From Sphagnum magellanicum (lineage: Eukaryota; Streptophyta; Sphagnopsida; Sphagnales; Sphagnaceae): a DNA stretch of 64,000 nt. Shown one piece after another: positions 36,301 through 47,690 of this stretch. Below the pieces are notes generated by a model, which saw nothing but the letters and a program-made list of their open reading frames with translations, was not told where the DNA came from and did no database searches. Both the position numbers and the translations under genes were made by a program. The first letter of the stretch is position 1, and the number at the start of each line of letters is the position of its first letter. Where the stretch lies: the NCBI GenBank assembly GCA_021904315.1, contig CM038912.1, positions 9,821,061 through 9,885,060 on the forward strand. The letters run 5' to 3'.

Positions 36301-37219
36301 TGTGTTTAATGTGCAACATCTTCAACAAGTTCAAAATTATCCTGATTGTTTGTTTGATTTAGTGTCATTTTTACTTCATTATTCACAAACCCCACCCCAA
36401 TTTCATTCCTAATGTATGGCCCACTTTGCATAATCTCTTCAACAACCTGCTCATGTATTCCAAGAAATCATCAATATCCATTTTGATGTTTTTTAATTAC
36501 ACAAAGATCATGGCATCCATTCCTTGTAAACCTATGTGGACAAGATGGCCATAAGTGCAAAATATGGGGGTTTGTGGGGTGACAATCGTGCAATATTTTG
36601 TTTGGTAGATTATTTATGAAGGCCTATTTATGTGTGGTCAAAAACAAATTGTATGATATGTTTATGTGCTAGTGACGATTTTATAACAAATAGTCCATTA
36701 CAATCACTTTACCATGAAAAAATATTTAATCCTATAAAAGGCCATTATGAACTAATCATTTTTCATAATATTTCATAATTGGATGATCAAAACATGTTAG
36801 AATTAACACACATGGAACATGACACCAAACCAATAACAAAATGTGTTCAACATGGGAAAAAAAATCTTTGTCTTTGCATGACATTAATGATGTTATGCAC
36901 TCACAAAAACATAAAACTCAAACATCACATGAAAATGTTCACAAACCTAAACATTTTCGTTGTCAACCCATCCATGACAATGAGTTAAAGCATTTGATGA
37001 CTACATGTCCATTATCCACTTTAAAAGATATAACAAATAATTTTTTGGTCAACAATTCCATATTGCAATTACAATTCACCTAAGTTTATCGTCATTTATG
37101 TCACATTATACAAAATTAAAAAAATGTTGCAAAAACTACCAACTTTTCTTTGGACAACATGCAACTTATGACAAATATAAATATTAATACTAATAACATT
37201 AATAATTCGGAATTATGAA

Positions 37220-40200
37220 CCCAACAACTTCCTTCTCATCAATTGAACACAAATTTGATTAATTGTAACATGCCATTAAACTACTTCAACACAACACATT
37301 TGAAGATATATTTTTGGAATCAATGAAAAATTCATTAGATCGTCGAATTAAATATTTTGAACAACTTAAGGATACACTAATTCACCCATGTGTGTGTTTG
37401 TCATCAATTATGCTTTTAAAAAAAAGTAGTAAAAATATATAAAACAACCATTGAAAAATATTGTCTTGATATTCCAACTGATGAAATTAAACCATTATTG
37501 TGTAAAAGTTATTATTCATTTTCTCAAAAAAATAAAACTCCAAACCTTTTAGTCCCAACAAACATTAAATTGAATGACCTCATAGATTTTGTGAAAAAAA
37601 TTAATGAATTAGAAGAATGATTGATATCGCCATGTTTGGCTTTTGTTCAAATTTGGCAACTCCAAGGTTATGGTCAATATAATATTAAAAGAAGTATTAT
37701 CAATGTTCCAACAAATGTAAATTTCACTTAATCAATTTTACCTTCATCTTCCACATGATGAAACAACTATTCGTTTATTGTTTAAAAGATGAATGGAATA
37801 TAAATCTCCATATTTGACAAGTAATGTACATCCAAACCTTATTATGACAGCTTTGCATGATTTCCTTAACACACCATTATATAAATATTTTAATATTTCA
37901 ATCCATCCATGGTTTGATATGTTCACATTGTCTCGTTAGACCCATTTTATTAACATTTTTTGTGAAACAAATGATGTGCCAAGTGACAACAACAATGAAG
38001 ATGGATTTGAAGAGGAATAAGAATATATATCAACAAATATTATGGTGTAAAACATATTATCTTCTGAACAAATTTACAATTACTTTGAAATGTTATAACT
38101 GTGGCACTAGGCAAAGATTTCAAACCATTGGATCTTTTCCAAGACATTCATTGTGAATAATTAAATTTTCCAACATTATTTTTTGGTCAACCTCATAGCA
38201 ACCAAGGAACTAAAATGTCATATCAAACAATTGTTCAATGGGAACTCTTGCATAAAAACCATGATTTTGCCACACACATACCAAATTTATTTTTTAAAGC
38301 TATAAAAATATTGATCCATTTTGTAATATCATCATCTTGGATTTGAGTGTGCAAAGCAAAACTTCTTGGACATCAACTTCAAGCACATGAAATCATTAAC
38401 AAACCAAACCTAGATGTATATTACCTTCAAATTTCAAATACATAGATCTTCCACGAATACATACTTCACATGATTATTTAAATTGAATAAGAAAATATGT
38501 ATTTACAATGATATGTCAATTAGGCCCCCAACACTTTTTGTTACATTCATTAGTGTTGAGAGTAAATGGCTTCCTTTGTTACAAAGTTTGTATACTTTAA
38601 TAGTAAAAAACTTGGATTTGACATGCCATTTGATAAATTAAAAACAAAACACATCGCAAATCTTATACAATCTAATCCTATTACATGTGTTCGTTACAAT
38701 GGCCATCACATGAAATGTTTTCGAAAATTGCGCATGAAAGATGATATAAGTTTAAAACCTTTATTGGATACTTTCTTTGTTACAAAATTTCAAGATCATG
38801 GTTCAATGAACATGATCATGGACTTTTATGGGTTGCAAATGCCCCAACATATGGTTTGGACTTTAATAAAATAATTGAAAATTTTGTGGATAAATATATT
38901 ACATGTGATAGTGATAAATTAACTCCAAAACTCTATGAGGTTCAATGACATCGTCACAAAAAAACTTGTAGAAAGAAAAATCAAATTATTTGTAGTTTTA
39001 ATTTTCCATAGCCCCTATGGAAGAAACACAAATTATTGAACCAATATTGCTTGGAAATTTATCCCATTTGGAAAAGATTGTTTAAATGAAATTAATAACA
39101 TATTTTTTGATGACCTTAAAAAAATAGACCTACAAACAACATTAACTATGTCATTCACTACATTCTTGGAATCAATTTCCATAGATAACGAATACATAGA
39201 TAAATGCATTAAAAGTGAAAATTAAAAACCAATAATCTTTTTACAAAGATCTTGTAAAGGCATACGAACAAACTCATTTGGTATTCATGTTGGAAATCTT
39301 TGGCAAGCAAATACGAATGTTCAATTTATACTTGACCCTTATGTAGCAACGAGTTATTGTATATCTTATTTAACAAAAATTGATAAAACCATCACAAAAG
39401 AATTAAAAGCCATAATTATTAATGGTAATGAAAATAAAATTGGAACAAACACTTGCATTTGAAAAATGGGGAACACATTTCTCAATGTTCAACAAATGTT
39501 AGCAAAACTAGCTACATACATAGTATTGTCTATTCCATTATACCATGCATTTAGAACATTTAAATTTATCAACACATTTCCTTTGCAAGAACGTGCATTT
39601 GTATTAAAAGATGTCAAATCATTGAAAAAATTACCTTCCAATAAATTAATTTAGTGCGAAAAAAATTTATATATTATTTTCACAATGATAACATGCACAT
39701 AATGAATTAAACGAACATAGAATCACAAGTTGAAAATTTGGCAAAAAACAATTATACAAACATATGGATGACTAAATTTTTTGATGCAAATGTTCATTCT
39801 CCACCCCAAGAAATCATTAATTGTATTAACATTGAAACATACAACATCAACACTAAATATATTATTACACCACGTATAAGTATGTCCACCATTCTTGACT
39901 TAAATAATGTTGGTGCACAAGATCAAATTTTGCCTACCCATGAATTTCATTCATTGCTTCAAAAAATGAATATTGAACAACTTTTTATATTTGTTGATGT
40001 TATGTTTAGAAAAAATAAAATCCAAATGAACCACTTCACTTGTTCATTATTGGAGGTGCTAGTACACGTAAAACTTTCACGTTAGTGTTTTTGATTTAAG
40101 GTCTATTATGATTTTACAACAAACATCTTCAATTAGATATTCCTTCTAGAAAGAAAACATTATTCATGGCATACACTGGTAAGGCAACATTTAACATTGA

Positions 40201-42075
40201 TTGAAACAAAATTCATTCAAGTTTTTCTATTCCTCTTAATTGTAAAGATTTGCCATCTTTAAGTTAGAACGGTTAAATAGTTTGATAAAGAAATATGATC
40301 AATTACAATTGATGGTGTTGGATAAAATCTCTTAATAGGCAAAAGAATATTAAAATTCACCAATCTTTGGTTAAGATCAATTAAACATGTGCACATAATT
40401 TTTTTTTGGAAATCTTGATGTCATTATTATAGGTGACTTTTATCAAGTTCAACCTATTCATGATGCTGGAATTTTCAAAATCAATATGAACAATATTGAT
40501 AGTCTAACACCAAATTTTTGGATGGGAAAGATCAAATGTTATGAATTTAAAGAAGTCATGCATCAAAGTGATGAACAATTCATTAACATATTAAACTAAT
40601 TTTGAATTTCCAAAAAATCACAATTTGACATAAATATAATAAATAATCAATGTTTTTGTACACCACCTAAAAATCCAAAACTTCCATATATTTATTTTAT
40701 ACAAATGAAGCAAGGTTTAACCACAATGAATCAACTTTTTTACGAAGTGATCTAAAGATGTGTACTTATTTCATGTAGAAGATAAACATCATGATACACA
40801 TGTCCCAAATCATTTTAGTTGCAAAATTATCTAGATTTCACTCTCGGAATACATTCAGAAATTTGAATAAAGAAAAACATGTTGGTCGAACTTTGTGCTG
40901 ACAATTATTCAATGCATGATGGTTTAGTAAATGATGTAAATGGGATTTTCCAAGCTTCAAGTAAATTGCCTAATTCATAAAAAATCATTTGGATTTTGTT
41001 TAATAACCCTAAAAGTGGTCAATTGACAAGAATAAAAAATGCCCACTTTTATTAACACAAAATACATCCCATGTGGACACCCATAGAACCCATGTTTAAA
41101 GATATCCAAATTGGTTCAAATTCAACTCATATTATAAGAAGGATGCAATTTCCTATTCAATTAGCCATAGGACGTACTATACGTCAAACACAAGGATTAA
41201 CATTTGATTACTTAACTTTTGATCCTAATGGAATATATAAACATGGTTTAACATGTAACATTTTCCCATATTAAGAACAAAGAAAATCTTTACCTCCTTC
41301 AACCTTTGTAAATGAAGAATTTCGAAATCGACCCAAAGTGTTACCATAGAAATGCATCAATTGCAAACAACTACATGATGGGATGTCCTAATTTTTACAC
41401 CACATACACTTTGTCATTGACATGTTCTTATTTGTTTTCTGAACACTAGATCCTTATCATTACATAAAAATGATGTTTTCTTTGATTATAATCCAAAAAC
41501 ATCCCATATATTATGTTTTAATGAAACACATTTCAATCCACAAACTCAAATAGTATTTTTTATATTGATTCAAAAAAACATCCAAACATAAATGTATATG
41601 CATCAAATGGCACAATGGTAATACATGACAAATTCATAACATTATCATCACATGAAACATTTATCGTTTTGGGAGTTAAATTTATTACAACAACATTCAA
41701 TACAAATATAAGAAAAGCTATACATGTAATAGCCATATATCAACCTTCAACATTATTATTTTCAACAATCATAAATCAACTTCAAAAACTTTTGGATGTA
41801 ATGCCAACATATTATCCAATCGTAATAATGGGTGATTCCAACATTGACATGTTTAACCAAAACTCAATATATCCAAATGAATTTAAATTTTTTATGATCC
41901 AATATTCAATGGAACTTCAGTTTAAAGAAATCACAAAAATTTATGGTATTCATATTGATCACATATGGACAAATGAACCCATCCAACAATGTATCTTAGG
42001 AGTTGTTGAAACATATTGAATTGACCACAAACCAATATATTTTGCATTCAAATTACCAGATTATGTTCCACAATA
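37220..42075 (+). pseudogene. Helentron Rep-helicase-endonuclease polyprotein, broken
   Basis: Domains in order. N-terminal Helitron region: GYGQYNIKRSIINVP at about 37670-37715, then a PLDLFQDIHCE block and LNFPTLFFGQP at 38128-38200. Rep: FFVTKFQDHGS, and in the next frame the HUH-type HDHG at 38811-38822 with LLWVANAPTYG; a HRHKKTCRKK block and FNFP at about 38950-39010; the paired tyrosines of SYCISYLTK at 39355-39369. PIF1 helicase: Walker A reads GGASTRKT (40052-40075), with Ser and Arg where Gly is usual; MAYTGKATFNI at about 40170; GDFYQVQP at about 40435; IQLAIGRTIRQTQGLTFDYL at about 41157-41215. EEP: CFNETHF at about 41515, GDSNID at 41831-41848, HIDHIWTN at 41951-41974 and IDHKPI at about 42020. 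About ten stops or frame changes are visible. Confidence 0.88.
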
Positions 42076-42411
42076 CCATCACATGAGTTCAATAATATCC
42101 ATACACTCTAGGGTAAAAAATTATGTGATTAGTTATTTGTTTTATGATGTTTACCAAGGTTTCATCAAATGGGTTTTGATACATTCACAACAAACAAATA
42201 TGGGGGTCTATTCTAGTGTTGGCTGGGTATGTGTTTTTGGATTAGGTTTGGGTCTGTATCTAGATCAAGTTTTAAGATTTAGACCTTGTGGTTCAACCTT
42301 AAGCAAAAACTACTATTAGATTTGGCCAAATCCAAAAGGATTTTTCAAGAATCAAACCCATACCCAGCTTGACAAAACACATCTCTAGCAAGACCAAGCC
42401 TTGGTTCCAAC
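42076..42411. other. 3' flank of the Helentron block, with a small inverted repeat
   Basis: TTGGCTGGGTATGTGTTT at about 42219-42236 pairs imperfectly with AAACCCATACCCAGC at about 42354-42370, giving a hairpin of roughly 150 bp. This could be part of the element's 3' end or a separate small insertion. No gene is seen. Confidence 0.45.
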
Positions 42412-42565
42412 CACTATAACAAAAAGTGTCCATGTAAACCAAGTGATTTCATTAGATTTTGAGTAAATTCACTAGTTGTAATGAATGGGGACTAGTGAAG
42501 AAGCAGTGAATTCATTAGTCTAATGAACAGGGACTAGTGAACTGCACCCACATTTTGGAGTAGTG
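42412..42565. mobile_element. CACTA-type MITE, copy 1, 154 bp
   Basis: Starts CACTATAACAAAAAGTGTCC and ends CACATTTTGGAGTAGTG, so the ends are inverted copies with the CACTA signature. The 3-bp target duplication is AAC on both sides (42409-42411 and 42566-42568). The interior matches copy 2 at 59484 along its length, including GGACTAGTGAAC and AAGCAGTGAATTCATTA. It is non-coding. Confidence 0.9.
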
Positions 42566-42831
42566 AACTCACGGGTTTTATTGATTTTTAACTAAATCTG
42601 AGTTTTAAGTCTAATCATAGGGGCTAGGGTCCTAATCTAGCTAGATTTAGAAATTAGGGTGGCAACTTATTCTTTGAACTTGAACCCATTCTCCTCAAGC
42701 AAAATTGTAAATTACTTGTGATTTTTTAAGTTTTTATTTTTCACTAGGTTTGTTAATGAAACAAGGATTACAATGCACAATCGAAGTTCATGTTTCAAAA
42801 CAATAAATTTTTGTGGAAATATATACATGTT

Positions 42832-42866
42832 GGGGGCAAGCATGATTGGGTGGACCCACTAGGAAC
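42832..42866 (+). repeat. 35-bp inverted repeat, left arm
   Basis: Pairs with 57582-57616 with a single mismatch (G versus A at position 9 of the arm). It begins with five G. Confidence 0.9.
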
Positions 42867-43246
42867 CACTTAGGGATTTCTTGTAGGAATGGGTTAAGAA
42901 ATAACTATTTAAAAAGTCATTACCATTTTAAAATTTTTCCTTTTTTCCTATTGTTGCACCTTAAGCAACTTAGGTTTATGAACCTAAATTTGAAGCATTG
43001 GTCCACCTCAACTACATTTTGTCACCTTTTAGAGTCACTTGATGCAAAAAACCAAAGTCAATTTGGAAGAAATTATAGTCGATTTGCATTCTTGTTGTGA
43101 GCTTCCACAATTGTTGAGCGCCCCATTTTGTTTAAGCATCTAAACTCCTTGAGGACATTCAAAACTTTCTAGTTGTCGCCATGGCCATCTTCTTATGTTC
43201 TTCATGTGGCGGGCTTTGGATCATTGTCGATTAGCAACAATTTTGT

Positions 43247-45128
43247 TTGTGCGATTCCTTACTTGTGTTTTGCAAATTTGTTGTCTACAAGTTTCAATAT
43301 CATTCTGTGGAAATTTTTTACCATAGTGTAATTTTACCCACCATGGAAATAACAATATGTTCAAGTTTTATTTTTTTTGCAAATTTCAAGGGATGGTTTG
43401 AATTTCATGTGCATTTCTTTTTAATATTACATTTATGTAATGAATCTTGTCTAGATGCTTTCAGGCAAATACAACAATCAACTTGGATTATTTCGTGTTG
43501 TAACAAGGTTTACGTGGAATATGTTGTGATATCAAAACCCTAGGGGAGGTTGACATTTCAAAAGAAGAAAATTGCAAGTTTATTGGTCAAAAGTTTGACA
43601 AAAATGGATGGAAATTCAAACTACACATTGACAGTGAGGTGCAAGAGGTGATTGTAGACCTATACACACGTGTGTATGGAAAAAAAGGTTTTGAATGAAA
43701 CTTTAATTTTGGAGTTTGCGTGCACTTGGGTTGTGGAAAACAATAGAATCAAACTAAACTGGGCAGCATATGCACTTGCTACCCATGAGAAACATCTTTT
43801 TTCTACAAGCTGCAAGGGAAGTTACAAAGGAGAAGCAAGTTATTTTTCCACCTAGTTCACAACAAGGTGATGTTTTACAATCAACCATAGGTGCAACAAT
43901 TGTACCTATTGTCCCCAAATGTGCTGGAGATGTTGGGGGAAGACAATCTGTTAGCCATTCAATTGTTTCAAGGTTACATCGTCCACCTCCAAGAGGGCAT
44001 TCCAGGTTGCATGCATTGCATTATTGGAAAGTGAAGATAAAAGGCAACTCTACATATAATAACTTGCCACATAATCAACTGAAATTTGGTTTGTGTTTAT
44101 CTTCATCAAAAATGCTTACACCTTGTAATGTAGAAAAGATTCAAAAGTTTCTAATCTCTTAGTCACAAGGCAATCCTACATTTTAGGGTTGAAAGAACAA
44201 ATAAATGGGATGTAAAAAGACCTAATACAAAAAGAAGGTGAACAAAGATGTGTTCGTTTAACTATGGATATTAAGTTGGTAATGCATACTAAAGCAAGAA
44301 TTGAGGTTGATAATGTGAAGGCAAAACTCAAAGAAGCCGAAAATGATTTGTTTTCATCAATTTCCATGGGTGGTGACCATCTACAAGCATTGCCATGTTC
44401 TAAGTTGATGATAAATTAGGGTTTAGTTGTTCCCAATTGTTGTGTTACAACAGAATCATTGAGGAATTGAAGCAAGATGTTTGATATGAGGAAAATAACA
44501 TGTTGCAAACCAAGGTGAAGTTACAAGTAATTAAAGATGATAACATTTATGTGATTTTAACTTTCATGAGTGTGAAAGAACATTGGGTGATTCTTTGAAG
44601 GGCTTGAAGCTTGCCCAAGATATGTTGCCCAGGATGATGGAGCAACTTGCTTGTATTAAAATAACTATTGGCCCTTATTTTTAGCCTTTTCTAATCAGTA
44701 GGTCATCAACTCAGTCTATTGCCATCATCTTGTTAACAAATAGAGATCTACTCAAGTGCAAACATAAATCTTTATTGAAAGGAAACTACAACATAATGTT
44801 CACAACACAAAACACAACATCAAGAACTCTTCAAGGTTTTTGTCACATGAAATACACAAACTTGTGTAATGAAGAAAAGAGAACCAAACCATCAACACTA
44901 AGGTATTTAACTAAAAGACCAAACCACAAATAACCAAACTAAAATAAGTAACGAAAGTAATTCAACCTTGTGAAAGTAACCCATTTACTTTCCTACTCTA
45001 GTAACTAATGAAACCTAACTAGTTGAACTTGAATTCTCAACACATCTCCATCAATGTTTATGTATGTCCAGTTTACAATGAGTTATTTTATTTCAATGAC
45101 ATTTGTGTTGCATCATGTGGCCATACTT
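43247..45128 (+). other. coding-like remnant of unknown identity
   Basis: Open blocks at 43247-43543, 43670-43855, 43770-44162 and a further open frame at about 44190-44410 lie head to tail on the plus strand in changing frames. The block near 44230-44370 is charged and heptad-like (ARIEVDNVKAKLKEAENDLF), suggesting a coiled coil. I recognise no family. It is most likely a decayed transposon gene of the surrounding element. From 44.4 to 45.13 kb only short ORFs are seen. Confidence 0.3.
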
Positions 45129-46736
45129 CACTACTAGAATTCTAGGTTTTACAAACCAAGTTTTTTGGTCAAAAGAAACCCCAAAGGGACAAGCATAAAA
45201 AAAACCCTTTAGTTTTCTATGACAAGATGATTTTAACAAGTCCAGTATGACTAGGATGGTTTTTTTCACCAATCGTAAGGTGGTGCTTTTGACCGGAGTT
45301 TTTGACCAGTACCCTTTGACCAGTGGTCAAATGTTACTAGTAAAATATAACCAATAAATTATTATTTTTATGACGTGGCATCATTTGATGTTAACATGTG
45401 GCACCATATGAATGTTGCCACATGGTAACATTATATATTGCCACATGGCAACATTATGTTTTGTCATTTGGCAACATTTGTATGGTGCCACACATTGTGT
45501 TGTGATAAAATGGTAGGTTGGTAGGTACCCAACTATACCCTTCTTACACCATATGGACAGATATACACCACCTAATATACAAATTCATGCACATGAGTTG
45601 CCCAAGTTTGAACCCAAGACCTCATGGAGACATCCAAATGGCTTAGCCACCAAATCACACAACTTTTTGTTGGTAAAACTTTTGCAACATTTTCTTTTAT
45701 CTTATTAACTATGAAACAATTTGGAAATCCCAACTTGGCATATTTTTGTAATTTAAATTTTTGTTCAAATGAAATAAATAAAGGCATAATTTTGTAGTTT
45801 ATCAATAAAATCAATATATTTTGTAAATGTTCAAATGAGTTGTAAGAAAATATTTTTGAAAATAGCAAATTGATGACAAATTTCAAAACTTGTTAAAATT
45901 TGATTCTTCCATTTCAAATTCCATTCATTAAACTAGGTAGGGTACATGTCATAGGGAGGTTGGGTAGGTAAATAGGAAGGTAGAAGAGGTAGGTAGGTTG
46001 TAGGGTGGGAGGGAGGTGGGAGTTAGGAGATAGGTAGATAATAGGTATAATACAATTGTAACTACATAGGTTGAAGGTACATAAATTTAAGTAGGTTATA
46101 CAATGCTAAACAAATAGGTAGATAATTTGTAAGGCCATGGTAGATGGGAGGTAGGAAGTAGGTTATAAGTAGGTAGGTAACATAGAAAATTATATTAAGT
46201 AGGTAGGTTGGAGGTACATAAACTTAGGTTGGTTGTAAGATGTTAATCAACTAGGTAGGTATGTTATAGGACATGGTAGTTGGGTGGGTGGGTAGGTAGG
46301 CAAGTAGGTAAGTAGTACATCTAGGTGGGTGAGTGGGTAGGTACGTAGTTAATATATAGGTAGATAGGTGGGTGGGTGGGTGGGTGGGTGGGTGGGTTGG
46401 TAGGTAGGTAGGTTGTAAAATTGTAAGTGGGAAGTAGGTATGTAATAAACATTGAAGGTCTTTCATTTGACTAGAGAACATTGGTCATTTTGACTACTGA
46501 TGTCAATTTTTTATGTTCAATTTGATTAAATGTTTCATTTGACTAAAACCCATTCGTCATTTTGATTAAAGTTGTTCAACTTGACTATATGTATTAATTA
46601 AATAAATCACTTTAGTCAAGTTGGTTGGTCAAAAAATATGTGCCTTGAACCTTTAGTCAAAATGGACATGTCCATTGGTAAAAAAAGACTAGTTAGTCAA
46701 CTTGGAACGTTTGAAAAACCTAGAATTTTAATAGTG
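45129..46736. mobile_element. non-autonomous CACTA element, 1.6 kb
   Basis: The left end CACTACTAGAATTCTAGGTT plus TT (45129-45150) is matched by the inverted right end AAAACCTAGAATTTTAATAG plus TG (46715-46736), three mismatches in 22. Subterminal regions are rich in short GGTCAAA and TTGACTA motifs in both orientations, as in En/Spm-like elements. The flanking triplets are CTT (left) and CCT (right), a near match for a 3-bp duplication. No transposase is present. The interior holds the GGTAGG minisatellite. Confidence 0.75.
45935..46440. repeat. GGTAGG/GGTG minisatellite inside the CACTA element
   Basis: A degenerate array of GTAGGTAGG, with a pure (GGTG)n block at about 46368-46396. Longer phrases such as AGGTAGGTTGGAGGTACATAAACTTAGGT recur at about 46065 and 46201, showing higher-order duplication. 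ORFs rich in Pro-Thr-His on the minus strand are readings of this array. Confidence 0.85.
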
Positions 46737-47158
46737 CCTATCACCCATGGTGTTTGGTGGTGCACACAATCTCCTTAAGAAAATGCAAGCTCATTGACTA
46801 CAATGAGGTCTTTCATGAAGGTTGGTGTTATTCATTTGGATTATCAAAACTTGTGGCTAAGGCATTTGGTTCAGCAACAAACTTGGAGGGTATAAGAGAT
46901 AATGTGACCTCACAACAAACTCCATCAGGTCAGATTATACAAACAAACATGGAGTCTAAAACCATAATTTAATTTCATTGGTGATGTTTTGAATTCATTT
47001 GTGTTTTCAGCCCCAATTGTACACATGTTTGAATTACACCTTAATACCCGTGTAGATTTCATTTCTTGGAAATCAATGTACCTATAAATAACATTAAAGG
47101 TTCTTGACTTGGACAAAGGATGAATCAAGATCATGAGTCTTGGTGTGGTCTTGATTTG
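46737..47158. other. no gene seen
   Basis: Short ORFs only (46754-46972 plus, 46925-47167 minus). No similarity recognised. Confidence 0.4.
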
Positions 47159-47690
47159 TAAGCTCAAGGAAAGCCATTTTTGAAATAGATCATGGGGAAT
47201 GAAGGTTTAAGAAATAATGTTCTTGACAACTAAGATAGGTCCTCATTTAGTCCTTATTTATAAGCTCAAGGAAAACCATTCTTGAAATGTTCATGGGTAG
47301 TGCAGGTTTTGGAAGTTATGTTCCTAGTCCAATTCATATAGGTCCTAATTTTGTCCTAGTTTATGAGTTCAAGGAAATCCATCCTTGAAATGATCATGGG
47401 TAGTTCAAGAATTTAGGAAGTTATGTTCCTAGTCCAATTAACATAGATCCTAACCTAGTGCTAATTTGTAAGCTCAAGGAAAACCATCCTTAAAGTGATC
47501 ATGGATATTGCAGGTTTAGAAAGTTATGTTCCCAATCCATCTGACATAGGTCCTGACCTAGTTCTAATTTGTAAGCTCAAGGAAAACCATCCTTGAAGTG
47601 GTCATGGGTAGTGCAGGTTTAGGAAGCTGTGCTCTTGGTTTAACTAACATGTGTCCTAACTAAACCTAATTTATAAGCTCAAGGAAAACT
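47159..47690. repeat. minisatellite, 102-106 bp unit, five full copies
   Basis: TAAGCTCAAGGAAA or a near variant starts at 47159, 47261, 47363, 47469, 47572 and 47674, giving units of 102, 102, 106, 103 and 102 bp. Each unit continues with CCATCCTTGAA, GATCATGGGTAGTGCAGG, GGAAGTTATGTTCC and TAGGTCCTAACCTAG-like phrases. The copies differ at 10-20 percent of sites by eye, so the array is old. Confidence 0.92.

Larger units (their letters stand above)
35381..42075 (+). mobile_element. Helentron-type rolling-circle transposon, degenerate
   Basis: Two plus-strand coding blocks lie in order: an RPA-like single-strand-binding protein, then a polyprotein with a Helitron N-terminal region, HUH Rep, PIF1-family helicase and an endonuclease/exonuclease/phosphatase (EEP) domain at the C terminus. 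The EEP after the helicase marks Helentron/Helitron2-type elements rather than canonical plant Helitrons, which usually lack it. Stops and frameshifts break every domain. Ends are not defined: I could not find a safe TC start or a 3' hairpin/CTRR end, so the limits given are those of the coding blocks. Confidence 0.88.

Noticed and set aside
46251..46481. Pro-Thr-His-rich ORF as an antifreeze- or cell-wall-like protein
   Set aside because: It is only a reading of the GGTAGG/GGTG minisatellite.
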